From NCBI GenBank assembly GCA_019009955.1, contig CM032228.1:181161001-181225000 (forward strand): a DNA stretch of 64,000 nucleotides. The letters run 5' to 3'. Below, in pieces: positions 23,039 through 33,919 of the stretch (positions are counted from its first letter, which is position 1; each line of letters opens with the position of its first letter). Position numbers and translations under genes: made by a program. The notes below the pieces were generated by a model that saw nothing but the letters and a program-made list of their open reading frames with translations, was not told where the DNA came from and searched no databases. The DNA comes from Riptortus pedestris. Lineage: Eukaryota > Arthropoda > Insecta > Hemiptera > Alydidae.

Positions 23039-25677
23039 ACGTTCATCATCATATTTAGGGACACGTAATATTAGTTTCTCTATTTGTTTCAGTGTAGCAT
23101 TTTTATTTTGGTTCTTAACGTGGTTCATCGTCATATTTAGGGACACGTAATATGAGTTTCTCTATTTGTTTCAGTGTAGCATTTTTATTTTGGTTCTTAA
23201 CGTGGTTCATCATCATATTTAGGGACACGTAATATTAGTTTCTCTATTTGTTTCAATGTAGCATTTTTATTTTGGTTCTTAACGTGGTTCATCATCATAT
23301 TTAGGGACACGTAATATTAGTTTCTCTATTTGTTTCAGTGTAGCATTTTTATTTTGGTTCTTAACGTGGTTCATCATCATATTTAGGGACACGTAATATT
23401 AGTTTTCTCTATTTGTTTCAGTGTAGCATTTTTATTTTGGTTCTTAACGTGGTTCATCATCATATTTAGGGACACGTAATATTAGTTTCTCTATTTGTTT
23501 CAGTGTAGCATTTTTATTTTGGTTCTTAACGTGGTTCATCATCATATTTAGGGACACGTAATATTAGTTTCTCTATTTGTTTCAGTGTAGCATTTTTATT
23601 TTGGTTCTTAACGTGGTTCATCATCATATTTAGGGACACGTAATATTAGTTTCTCTATTTGTTTCAGTGTAGCATTTTTATTTTGGTTCTTAACGTGGTT
23701 CATCATCATATTTAGGGACACGTAATATTAGTTTCTCTATTTGTTTCAGTGTAGCATTTTTATTTTTGGTTTCTTAACGTGGTTCATCGTCATATTTAGG
23801 GACACGTAATATTGAGTTTCTCTATTTGTTTCAGTGTAGCATTTTTATTTTGGTTTCTTAACGTGGTTCATCATCATATTTAGGGACACGTAATATTAGT
23901 TTCTCTATTTGTTTCAATGTAGCATTTTTATTTTGGTTCTTAACGTGGTTCATCATCATATTTAGGGACACGTAATATTAGTTTCTCTATTTGTTTCAGT
24001 GTAGCATTTTTATTTTGGTTCTTAACGTGGTTCATCATCATATTTAGGGACACGTAATATTATTTTCTCTATTTGTTTCAGTGTAGCATTTTATTTTGGT
24101 TCTTAACGTGGTTCATCATCATATTTAGGGACACGTAATATTAGTTTCTCTATTTGTTTCAGTGTAGCATTTTTATTCTTACGTGTTCATCATCATATTT
24201 AGGGACACGTAATATTAGTTTCTCTATTTGTTTCAGTGTAGCATTTTTATTTTGTTCTTAACGTGGTGATCTATTTGTTTCAGTTCATATTTAAGGGTTC
24301 ACGTGGATATTTAGGGACACGATATTTTAGTTTCTCTATTTTGGTTCTTTGTTTCAGTGTAGCATTTTTATTTTGGTTCTTAACGTGGTTCATCATCATA
24401 TTTAGGGACACGTAATATTAGTTTCTCTATTTGTTTCAGTGTAGCATTTTTATTTTGGTTCTTAACGTGGTTCATCATCATATTTAGGGACACGTAATAT
24501 TAGTTTCTCTATTTGTTTCAGTGTAGCATTTTTATTTTGGTTCTTAACGTGGTTCATCATCATATTTAGGGACACGTAATATTAGTTTCTCTATTTGTTT
24601 CAGTGTAGCATTTTTATTTTGGTTCTTAACGTGGTTCATCATCATATTTAGGGACACGTAATATTAGTTTCTCTATTTGTTTCAGTGTAGCATTTTTATT
24701 TTGGTTCTTAACGTGGTTCATCATCATATTTAGGGACACGTAATATTAGTTTCTCTATTTGTTTCAGTGTGGCATTTTTATTTTGGTTCTTAACGTGGTT
24801 CAACATCATATTTAGGGACACGTAATATTAGTTTCTCTATTTGTTTCAGTGTAGCATTTTTATTTTGGTTCTTAACGTGGTTCAACATCATATTTAGGGA
24901 CACGTAATATTAGTTTCTCTATTTGTTTCAGCGTGGCATTTTTATTTTGGTTCTTAACGTGGTTCATCATCATATTTAGGGACACGTAATATTAGTTTCT
25001 CTATTTGTTTCAGTGTAGCATTTTTATTTTGGTTCTTAACGTGGTTCATCATCATATTTAGGGACACGTAATATTAGTTTCTCTATTTGTTTAAGAGTAG
25101 AATTTTTATTTTGGTTCTTAACGTGGTTCTCATATTTCGTAGTTTCTCTAACGTGGTATTTAGGGACACGTTATTACTTGGTTCTTCATCATCATATTTA
25201 GGGACACGTAATATTAGTTTCTCTATTTGTTTCAGCGTGGCATTTTTATTTTGGTTCTTAACGTGGTTCATCATCATATTTAGGGACACGTAATATTAGT
25301 TTCTCTATTTGTTTCAGCGTGGCATTTTTATTTTGGTTCTTAACGTGGTTCAACATCATATTTAGGGACACGTAATATTAGTTTCTCTATTTGTTTCAGC
25401 GTGGCATTTTTATTTTGGTTCTTAACGTGGTTCATCATCATATTTAGGGACACGTAATATTAGTTTCTCTATTTGTTTCAGCGTGGCATTTTTATTTTGG
25501 TTCTTAACGTGGTTCAACATCATATTTAGGGACACGTAATATTAGTTTCTCTATTTGTTTCAGTGTGGCATTTTTATTTTGGTTCTTAACGTGGTTCAAC
25601 ATCATATTTAGGGAAACGTAATATTAGTTTCTCTATTTGTTTCAGTGTAGCATTTTTATTTTGGTTCTTAACGTGGT
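23039..25677 (+). repeat. 82-bp satellite array, about 32 units
   Basis: A tandem repeat of an 82-bp AT-rich unit starting ACGTGGTTCATCATCATATT, with TTAGGGACACGTAATATTAG and CTCTATTTGTTTCAGTGTAG in its middle and ending TTTTGGTTCTTA. Each unit holds ACGTG and CACGT about 20 bases apart as an inverted pair. Most copies are nearly identical, pointing to recent homogenisation. Two places are scrambled: 24170-24345 and 25083-25200. In the right half many units carry GTGTGGC or GCGTGGC and CAACATC instead of GTGTAGC and CATCATC, and 25235-25560 alternates between two unit types. Because 82 is not a multiple of three, no long frame runs through; the open frames near 25083-25293 are accidental. Confidence 0.95.
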
Positions 25678-26020
25678 CAGAACTCCCAAAATGAAAAATA
25701 TGTACACATCATGATTTCAGGCTAAGAAGCCTTTAGCAGATTTCCCTTAAGTAAATCAGCCCGGTGCGGATGTCTCGAAAAATGCCTTCAAATTTCTATG
25801 GATCCTTTACATGATATGACGAATACGATATCCCTATTTCCTCCCTTTCGTAAATATATTTATGTGCCACTTAGTGAAAGTAATGAATTCAGAGGACATA
25901 CAACACCATTGTAATTGAAAAAAGTAGTAAAAAATCACTATTTTAATTACAAATCATTTTAAGGCGATTTTTTCGTTCTAATACGCCTATTTATTCACAT
26001 ATTCTAGGTTCCTGCTAAAG
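25678..26020. repeat. Family A left-block fragment beside the satellite
   Basis: 25735-25860 shows CAGATTTCCCTTAAG, AAATCAGCC and CTATGGATCC, matching the left block at 47491 and 4008. The rest is AT-rich without features. Confidence 0.5.
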
Positions 26021-26030
26021 GGGTGCAAAT

Positions 26031-26339
26031 GTGCAACTCTATGTACTATCCCAAAGTACTCAATATTTGAAAAACAATTCCTTAAGGATTGGCAAATGTA
26101 TAAGGGAGTTAGCTGTAGTTCTTCAGAAGAATCCTGTAGTTCTCAGAAGAAGAACAGACCTAGTAGTCAACCGTAGAAATGAATACAAAGGTATATGTCT
26201 AGATCCTCCAAACAACATCACAACAAACCCTTATAATGAAACAAAGAGTTCAGCAGAACAGGAACTAAAATTCTCCCTCCTGGTAGGTCACACAACCTTA
26301 TCACATCATAAAATTATCAAGAGGCTAGGTCTCACATAA
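26031..26339 (+). CDS. Unrecognised open frame, 102 codons
   Basis: It reads from GTG or ATG near 26031 to a stop before 26340. Composition is basic and polar, without a signal peptide, membrane segment or motif I know; it ends KIIKRLGLT. The nucleotide sequence contains a near-duplicate GTAGTTCTTCAGAAGAA and GTAGTTCTCAGAAGAA (about 26117-26150). It is not linked to any identified element. It may be a chance frame or a short piece of an unknown repeat; I give it a low score. Confidence 0.15.
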   Translation: MQLYVLSQSTQYLKNNSLRIGKCIRELAVVLQKNPVVLRRRTDLVVNRRNEYKGICLDPPNNITTNPYNETKSSAEQELKFSLLVGHTTLSHHKIIKRLGLT

Positions 26340-26499
26340 AACTAAAACAAAACAAAAAAAGGCACGGCCCTTTAGACCCCAGACTGCAATCCATCCGGAT
26401 ACAAGAAGGTAGCATTAGAGCTACCCAACATTAGTACAAAGAAGAGTAACGAGAAGACAGTTGGAGCAGAAAGTGAGTCTAGAGAAAAAGTACAAGTAA

Positions 26500-27640
26500 A
26501 TTAATTATTACCTACGTAGGAAATAAAGTTAAAATTAACCTTCTCCTTTATCAAAAATATTTATCTGCAATTAATCTTTCCGTTTTGACTTCCCTCGACT
26601 CATTTTGAAACGTTTAGGTTGTGCACCTTCATTTTGATAAAAAATCAAGTAAGGCAGTGGGTTTAGAGGAGGCGGAAATAAAAAAAACTACAATTTTCTC
26701 GCTTACCATTAGTGGTAAAAATTTCGATAGATCGTTTTCGGTTTATCATAAAGAGATCTATAAATTATATGTTTTTACAATTCTTGATTTAATGGCGATA
26801 TCGTACATAACTTTCAACGTTTTCTGCAGACGTATACACAAAAAACGTTGTTTATTTTGTTATTTAGAGTAACTTTTGTTATTTATACCTTTGTACAATA
26901 AATAATAATAATACACTAAAAAATAAAACGGGAGTCAACAATTTTATTGGACACTACCGGCTTCGGCAGAAAAGAGTTGCATAGACGATACATAGTAATG
27001 ACAAATATTGTCAATGATTATTGTTAACATTGTCTACATTGATCTAAATGAAGAGGAATTGAGTTGTAACTGGTTTTCTTTGATTAATAATTTATTTATT
27101 TATGATTCACTTTTATTCTGCAAGAGCCAAGAATAGTAAAGGGGTTGCCATAGATACCAGAGAGCTTTGAATGCTACACAAATGAACACTGAGATTTGAA
27201 GTAATTTATGCCATATAAACTTTTATCGCCTAACAATAATAATGATGAAATGCGCTTTAAACAACTTCACATGAAATGGTACTAAGTACTCATTAAACTT
27301 GACATGATAACGACCCACTACATTTAATGCTTACTCCTTTAATGGTGTTTTATTATCTTCAGAAATTGCTTCGTTAATATGTGCACATAACATAGCATGC
27401 TATGAAAAAGCTTGAAAACTAAGTTTTTTCTTCGGCCATACATGGAATATTTTTAATAATAGTTATTGAATAAATAAAATAGATACATTTGTTGAAATCG
27501 ATACAGCTTTGAGAGTATAAATTGTTAATATTGTTTAACCTATAGTAAAAATTGGTTTCTCCTATTATGATAATTACGATCCATAATATTTTGACACAAC
27601 TAATTGTAATTGAATAGCTAGCCACGTTTAATCTGACAGC
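26500..27640. other. No gene seen; family C and B fragments
   Basis: 26860-26960 has AACTTTTGTTATTTATACC, TTTGTACAA and GGGAGTCAACAATTTTATTG, shared with 41630-41720. The remainder is AT-rich. The frame at 26621-26872 lies partly inside the repeat and is not accepted. Confidence 0.45.
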
Positions 27641-28095
27641 CTCAGCAATAGTACAACGATTGTCCATATTTCCAGAAAGCTGTAAAATTTAATGAAAGTA
27701 AATACACAGACAGGAAATGTAAATAAATGGAGCATATTATATATAACCTTCCAATGAATAAAATTCACACTCGTTATTCAGTCTACATATTTCCCGACCA
27801 ATGCTACCTCAGTAATGGTACTTAATAATGATGAATGACTGTTATCCATGATTATGATTAATATTGTCCACGACATTTTGAACACTGCAGATAGATTGTT
27901 ACATTTTTTTTTTATTCTTCAGCCTAAAAGATTATATGAATTCGCTTTAGCTATTAGATATTCAGGTATAAACCAAATACAATGAGATGGGGCAATCTAA
28001 ACACATTGTGCACAGTAAAGCTTAGCTAGCAAAAATAACGTCATTCAGCCTCTAATGATATTCCAAGCGAAGCAGAGTACTTTAGCTAATATACA
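27640..28095 (+). repeat. Dispersed family B copy, possibly Helitron-like
   Basis: Landmarks in order: ACAACGATTGTCCATATTTC, CACACTCGTTATTCAGTC, ATCCATGATTATGATTAATA, TTGTGCACAGTAAAGC, GCCTCTAATGATATTCCAAG, CGAAGC and TTTAGCTAAT. The same order is seen at 40880-41315 and 42605-42910. The right end GCGAAGC...GTAC...TTAGCTAAT resembles the CTAG-type 3' end with upstream hairpin of Helitrons. No 5' TC end was located, so the class is an inference. Confidence 0.5.
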
Positions 28096-28139
28096 TGTGT
28101 GTGTTGACGTTCCACTTGCTGGAATTTCTTTCGACGGAA

Positions 28140-28460
28140 GTGGGTATTGGCATGTTAGAAAATTCGTTAATGGCTAAAATCGGACTAGGAGTAGTCGGGG
28201 TTTAGAATAGGTCTAAAGAGTACCATCCTAAATATCGCAGCTATTATTATTCGGGTCTAAAATAATATCTATCTAATCTTAATCCTATAAGGTACTTCAA
28301 TTGCTGTACTACATGTTTTTCATTAATTTTATAGATGGTACATAGAAATCTTTCGAGTCGTTTTGAGTGACTGAGCCCCAAATGGGTGGACAGCGAGACA
28401 GGCAGAAAAAGTTTTAAATTTTGATAGAGTGGTCTGAAACGTTAAAAAAATAAATCTCCT
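28140..28460 (+). repeat. Family A fragment
   Basis: TTCGTTAATGGCTAAAATCG then GACTAGGAGTAG and GGGGTTTAGAATAGG match the central part of family A. The rest, to 28460, has no feature. Confidence 0.5.
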
Positions 28461-28754
28461 CCGAATTTAAATAGAAAAGCAGACAAACCTTAGAGTTTTA
28501 TTAGTACATTTAAATGTTTTATAAATAACTCTGAGTAATAAAACATTAAGATTTTCGTAATGGTTTTTACGTAGCCTATTACGCATTTTTTGACAAAAAT
28601 ATGTCTTCCTCCAAAGCACTATTAATGCATTAACAGCACAAGTAAGGAGAACATGCATTATTATTGAACAGTTCTGTAGAATTATTCTACATATGTTTTC
28701 CATTTGTAGTAAGTAACATGCTTCAATAAATGATGAGAACTTGTCGTCATTAAA

Positions 28755-28768
28755 AGACCATGTAACTC
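28755..28768 (+). repeat. Target-site duplication of R1-like LINE, left copy
   Basis: AGACCATGTAACTC, identical to 33906-33919. It fixes the 3' end of the minus-strand LINE. Confidence 0.8.
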
Positions 28769-28992
28769 CTGTTTTTTCCACGCAGAGTATCCCTCTAACG
28801 TGGGAATTTATTTAAATGTTGTGTGCTCCATCCTTTGGATACTACACACATTTCAGCACATTATAATATTTCTTATATAATAATTGTAAACATTATACAA
28901 CAATAAATTAATTAAATAAAAACAAAAATAAAGTAAAAAAATAAAATAAAACATATGTAATATTACATATGTGTACAACAATAGGTGTATAT

Positions 28993-30657
28993 CTACAAAA
29001 TGGTGTCCAAATCTTGAATAAATACATTAAATCCCCTGTTGAATTTGAGTAAAAGTTTCGGTTTGTCCGTCGGCCAAGTTCCGTTTTGTAAAGTAATATA
29101 CTTGATGAGTTTTGTTCTTGGTCCGTCAAGTAATGTACAGTCATATAAGAGGTGGTCATATGTCTGTTCAGTCTCATTGTCACATTTACATGTATTTGTG
29201 TTTGTTAGTTTAAATTTGTACAAGTAACTCTTCGTAGGTCCATGTCCTGATATAAATTGTATTTGTTTAGAATTGCTAAGTGTTATTTTTTGTCTCTGGT
29301 ATACAGTTGGTATGTACTTATGTAATTGTCGTCCTTTAGTAGTGTTTGTCCATCTTTCGTCCCATTTTTTATAAGATTCGTTTATCAAAATAGTTTTAAT
29401 GGTCTGTTTAGTCAGTTTAGAGTATGTAATAGGTATCGTTTGGTCTCTTGAAGCTGAATTTGCAAGTTGGTCTGCTGTGTCATTTCCTAAATTTCCGGAG
29501 TGTCCCTTTATCCATGATATTGCCACTATTACATTTTTCTGTCTACATAGTGTGATTAGTCGTCTGATCTGTTCAGTCTGTTCGTTATGGTTTTCGTTAT
29601 TGTAAATGCGGTCTATGTTAATTTTGCTGTCCGTATAGATTATACTAGTCTCTCTGTCACTTGAAATGTCGTTCAGTGTTTTGAGTGCCTCAGTAATTGC
29701 AAAGTTTTCTGCTTGATTGTTTGTACATAGTGGTGATAGTCTGTATTGTCCTCTCTGTATAATATTGCCGTCTTTTAAAATAATGTACGCACACCCAACG
29801 CCATCCTTGTTTTTACTTCCGTCAGTGTATATATGATATGTCCACGTTATGTCTAAGTTGTCTAATGGTCTAATGTAGTCCTTTGGGTGTAACCAGTAAG
29901 TATGTCTCACGTCTTTTTCTATTTCGTTTGATGTAATATTTTGTAATGTAAAGTCTTGTGGGATTTCATTCAATTTCAATAACATATGTTGCCTTATCAT
30001 TTGCTCAGCTTTGATGTAAATTGGCATAGTGTCTGCTAATACACATGAAGCCTCATAAGATAAAGTACGATATCCTTTAGCAATTTTTATCGCAATTAGC
30101 CTTTGCACTCTTTCTAATTTTTTGACATTTCTTTTCACGACCAAGGCATGGCCCCATATTTCAATTCCATACGTCAATATGGGAACGATCGCCCCTTTGT
30201 ATATTGTGGTCAGAGCGCCGGATTTAAGACCCCAAGACACTCTAGCAGCCATCGAGAGTCCATTTATTATTGAAAGCAGTTTTGTTTGTAAGTTATTAAT
30301 GTGATAGTTCCATTTCAATTTCCTGTCAATGTGAAGTCCAAGATATTTTAAGATATGTTTTTCTTGTAATGTTACTCCATTTAATTTAATGTCTAAGGTA
30401 GGTGTGTGTCTTTGTCTTGTAAACAGTGTGTATGATGTTTTTTCTAAATTAAATTTGAGTTTGTGTTTTTTAGCCCATTCATTGATTAGTACCAAAACAG
30501 CGTTAGTAAGTTGGGTGATTTGAATTAAGTCTATTCCAATGACCATAAGTAAAATGTCGTCAGCAAATGCAATAATTTCAGTTCCTTCTGGTAGTATAAA
30601 ACAATACTGTCTAAAAATAGACTGTCTAAAATGATTTTCTACAGTAGAGGTGAGCAA
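28993..30657 (-). pseudogene. LINE ORF2, 3' part: end of RT, RNase H and CCHC
   Basis: An open frame of 554 codons. Its first about 20 residues are out of register with the ancestral protein. FADD (residues 31-34) is the catalytic motif of the polymerase palm, followed by the thumb with KYLGLHIDRKLKW (104-116) and a PILTYGIEIWG segment (159-169). RNase H follows: TDGS (278-281) with the first aspartate, QAEN with E317, YTDS with D343 and GNDTAD with D393, so all four acidic residues are present. It removes the RNA strand during reverse transcription. A CKC...H...C cluster (C490, C492, H502, C507) near the end is typical of R1-type ORF2. The frame ends normally at 28993. It is cut off from the rest of the polymerase by a frameshift between about 30600 and 30638 and by the stop at 30639. 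Confidence 0.9.
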
Positions 30658-31571
30658 GCTGAGCCCTGTGGCGTTCCTCTATTTTGAGAAGTGTGTACTG
30701 TAGTGTTTTGAAGGGTCATGTATGCAAGTCGATTACTGAGATAGTCTCTAAGTAATTTGTAAATATTTTGTGGGAATTTTTGTTTATGTAATGATTCGAA
30801 TATCGAAGGCCACCAGGCGTGATCGAAGGCACCTTTAAAATCCATCGAAACGATCACAATATGTTTCTTTCCTGTTAGATTCGTTCGTAGTAAATTAGTA
30901 ATTCTGTATAGTGCGTTAACAGTACTTGTTTGGGGTGTGAATCCATATTGATTTGGGTGTAAAGGAGCATGTCTGTTTAGGTGAACAGAAAGCCTGGAAT
31001 TAATAATTTTTTCTAGTATTTTACCTCCAACTGGAATAATACTAATCGGTCGATAAGTAGAATTTCCTAAATCTTTTGGATTTTTGGGTACTGGAATTAC
31101 TTTTGATATTTTCCATATATCAGGAAATATTCCGTTATCATAACATTTTTTGTATAATGTTGTAATAAATTTTGGAAAAATTTCAAATAGTTTTTGGAAT
31201 ATATCAACTGTTATTAAGTCTTGACCAGCTGCTTTTTTTGGATTTAGTTGTTCAATAATACTACTTATTTCAATGTCTGTTAAAGGTAGGTCATTTTCTG
31301 TATTAGGGAATAAATTACTGTTCCGTCTCATTGTAGTGTGTACGTCAGAATCTGTGTTTGGGTCGTCTTCAATGAAGAAAGTAGTCATTAATTGTTGTAT
31401 AGTTTCTCTTGTGTCAGTAGTAAATGTTCCGTCACTTTTCTGAATCGTTCGTAGTTGTATGTTGGTTTTCAATTTATCTGTGGTATATCTATAAATCCAT
31501 GTCCAAGGGTTAGTCTTATCAATTTGATCACAGAAACTTTTCCAAGATTTTAGTTTTTCTTCTTTTATCAT
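30639..31571 (-). pseudogene. LINE ORF2, middle part: reverse transcriptase fingers and palm
   Basis: A 310-codon frame with the ordered LINE polymerase motifs: NPKKAAGQD (110-118), YRPISIIP (173-180), QYGFTP (208-213), MDFKGAFDHAWWP (243-255, first catalytic aspartate) and RGTPQGSACSPLL (298-310). It ends at a TAG (30639-30641 on the plus strand reads CTA) exactly where this family has tryptophan after PLL, so the stop is a simple TGG to TAG change. The ATG at 31571 is internal. Upstream the same frame continues through YIQSKYIYGK to a TGA at 31620-31622, and before that SAPWWTDKLTELRH, the usual segment after the endonuclease. Confidence 0.9.
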
Positions 31572-31599
31572 TTTACCGTAAATATATTTAGATTGAATA

Positions 31600-32677
31600 T
31601 AATTAATCTGTCTTTCCTTTCATAATTCAGGGTCACTGGTCCTTTGGAATTTTCGTCTTAATTTATTAGTTGTATGTCTTAACTCAGTAAGTTTGTCAGT
31701 CCACCAAGGTGCTGATTTCTCTGCCTTGAATTTTTTATGACGCAAAATAGAATATTGCAAGTTTTGATTAAACATTTGTTAAATCTATAAAGAGTTTGAT
31801 TAATTCCAATTGTATTAAGTAAACCAATCAAAGATTCTTCAATTGTTTCATCATTGTTATCATTATTGAAAATTGTATTTTTTATTATACATATCAGCTT
31901 CTCTTGAAACATGATCCAGTCAGCATTTTTAGTTATGTATGCTTTTTCATTTGTAAGATACATTTTTTTAGGAAACGTTAGGCGTAATGAGTATGTTAGC
32001 AAGGAATGATCAGAAAAGTTTTCATCATCATGGTTAGTCCAGTCATGTACGTATTTCGCCATAATACCATTCGTTATTGTTAGATCAATATTACTTTTCC
32101 CATTGTTAGATGAGAAAGTAGGTTTTTGATCATTCTCGTTTATTATGAATAAGTTTTTAGATAGGATATAGTTTTCTAAACATCGACCTCTTTCATTCCT
32201 AATGCGATCATACCATAGAGGTGATCTGCAGTTGGTATCAGCTGCGATAAGAATGCCATAATTAGGATATCGACTTAATATATTATCTATTTTCCTTAAA
32301 TCATCATCCAAATTTTTTGTGATATCAAAATACATATTTATTAAAATGAATTGAAAATTACCTACACTGAGTATAATAACGCATATATCATCATCTGACA
32401 TGTCTGTTAAAAATAGAACATTAATATCCTTATTAACTACAATAATACTAGCTCTTGTTTTATTCTTGCCAGATTCGAATATTCTATATCTGCTTGAATA
32501 GCCATATGTTCTATTATGTTTTAAGTAAGGTTCTTGTAATAATAGTAAATCCAATTTGTTTATGTCAATCATATGTTTTATAAAGTTCATAGCCTTCCAC
32601 GAATGTCTTGTATTAAATTGTGCTACCTTAATATTAACAACAGCTGTTTTCTTATCCATTACTAATAAATGTTTCAA
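31600..32677 (-). pseudogene. LINE ORF2, 5' part: apurinic-type endonuclease
   Basis: Starts at ATG 32677 and reads 332 codons. Endonuclease motifs are QFNTRHS (20-26), LLQEPY (46-51), AADTNCRSPLWYD (145-157), IDLTITN (197-203) and SDHSLL (222-227), the pattern of R1-type nicking endonucleases. This domain cuts the target strand that primes reverse transcription. The frame is lost near 31765-31800: the ancestral continuation NLQYSILRHKKF and SAPWWTDKL is found in another frame, while the open frame itself runs on to 31679 as nonsense. All core endonuclease residues I can name are present, so this part decayed late or little. Confidence 0.9.
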
Positions 32678-32684
32678 CTCTTTT

Positions 32685-32711
32685 TATATATATATATATA
32701 TATATATATAA
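32685..32711. repeat. (TA)n tract between LINE ORF1 and ORF2
   Basis: About 13 TA units just upstream of the ORF2 start. R1-type elements usually have overlapping or closely spaced ORFs, so this tract and the 237-bp gap look like an expansion. Confidence 0.9.
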
Positions 32712-32914
32712 GGTGGAAGGTTATAATTAAATTGCAAATTATTTTGATTGCATAAGTGCATGAAAAGCAAATAATTACATATACAATAATGTCTTTAAAC
32801 GTCATTAAATAAGTGATGATAGTATTATTAAGGATGATGATAATGATGAGCTGCACATATCTATTATTAAATTCTTGGAAATATAAAGGAATATTTGAGT
32901 TCAAATAAATCAAT

Positions 32915-33887
32915 CTAATCATAATTTGTATTTTGGATTAACCTTGTGATTGCAGCTTTATATGACGGACAGTCTTTAGATAGTGCAGAATGGTTCACAT
33001 CAACTCTGAGGTGTGGCTTACATCTGTTATTAAAATTGAAGCAATTAATGCATTTATTCAAGTTGGACTTACATGATTTCATGTCATGCTGATCTCCACA
33101 GATTGGGCAGGTCAGTTGGTTCTTGCATTCCTGGTTGCTATTCCCGTGTCCCAGGCGAGAGCAGTTCGAACACCTCCGCACAGCTAGATAATCCTCTACA
33201 ACGCAGATAGAGTAGAAAAGCTTCACTCTCTGCTCCAGTAGGCCTCTTCTTCTTGTTATCTCTTATAAACTTTAAAACAATGTCTTCATTTACACAATTT
33301 ATATCGTTTTGAGTATTTAGTGCATGGATGAGGTTATGCTCATTTACTTCCTGAGGTAAATTTTTAATAATTAATCGTGGCCTAAATTTCTTGATATCTT
33401 CAATTAGAAGTTTTGATGAATCAGAATTAATTTTAGTTTTGATTTTTTGTAAATCATCTTTAGACTCTACTTTTATAAATAAGTGGCCGGCTTTGGTAGG
33501 TGAGATTTTTTGAAACCCAATTTTCATGGTTAAGGGATCTATTTCCTGTTTAAAAGCGGCTTTCGTATCAATATTTGATTCTTTGGACTTGTTTTTAATT
33601 ATTGCTATGTGGTTTGATAAATGTGGTTTTTTACTTACATTTTTCACTATTTCAGAATATGATCGTTCTTTTCTTTGAGGTATTGTAGAGGTTATCTCTT
33701 GTTCCTTTTTTTCCTCAACACATTTCTTCAGTTTCTTGTTTTCTTCTATTAATTTCTTAATACACTCGCGAGCTTTGTTCAATATATCTTGAGATCTGTT
33801 CTTAATTTCCACTTTAGAACTTTTAGAGTCTTTAATAAAAGCTAAAACGGGCTCAAGCTCTTCTAAGAATTCTTCACCCATCGCCAT
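32915..33887 (-). pseudogene. LINE ORF1, Gag-like protein with zinc knuckles, frameshifted
   Basis: The N-terminal frame (33887-33138) starts MAMGEEFLEELEPV. It has a lysine- and glutamate-rich coiled-coil-like stretch (about residues 20-70) and the segment RPRLIIKNLPQEV, like the RNA-recognition-type fold of R1 and LOA ORF1 proteins. The second frame (33226-32915) carries VKLFYSICVVEDYLAVRRC and three cysteine clusters: C19-C22-H27-C34, C40-C43-H47-C52 and C59-C62-H79-C86 of that frame. These are the zinc knuckles that bind element RNA. The two frames join near 33226-33245, so a single-base indel split the gene. The first knuckle has a longer spacing than the usual CX2CX4HX4C. Confidence 0.85.
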
Positions 33888-33905
33888 CTTGTTAGCGAAT
33901 GCCAG

Positions 33906-33919
33906 AGACCATGTAACTC
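33906..33919 (+). repeat. Target-site duplication of R1-like LINE, right copy
   Basis: AGACCATGTAACTC. It puts the 5' end of the element at 33905, only about 18 bp before the ORF1 start codon, so the leader is very short or slightly truncated. Confidence 0.8.

Larger units (their letters stand above)
28769..33905 (-). mobile_element. R1-like non-LTR retrotransposon, near full length but dead
   Basis: About 5.1 kb between exact 14-bp direct repeats. Read on the minus strand it has a very short leader, ORF1 (Gag-like, zinc knuckles), a 237-bp gap with (TA)n, ORF2 (apurinic-type endonuclease, reverse transcriptase, RNase H, CCHC) and a 3' UTR. Near 28806-28860 the UTR holds a hairpin-like GTGCTGAAATGTG ... 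GGATGGAGCAC and AATAAAT, and it ends GTGGAAAAAACAG. Domain order and an RNase H after the polymerase fit the R1, LOA and I group; the endonuclease and AFDHAWWP motif point to R1. Lesions: a frameshift in ORF1, a frameshift and a TGA between endonuclease and polymerase, and a TAG plus frameshift inside the polymerase. R1 proper inserts into 28S rDNA; this copy is in unrelated DNA. Confidence 0.85.

Noticed and set aside
25083..25293. Open frames of 68 codons on both strands within the satellite
   Set aside because: They arise from a scrambled unit; the 82-bp period does not keep the frame.
23039..25677. Possible CRISPR-like array
   Set aside because: The units abut each other with no unique spacers; it is a satellite in eukaryotic DNA.
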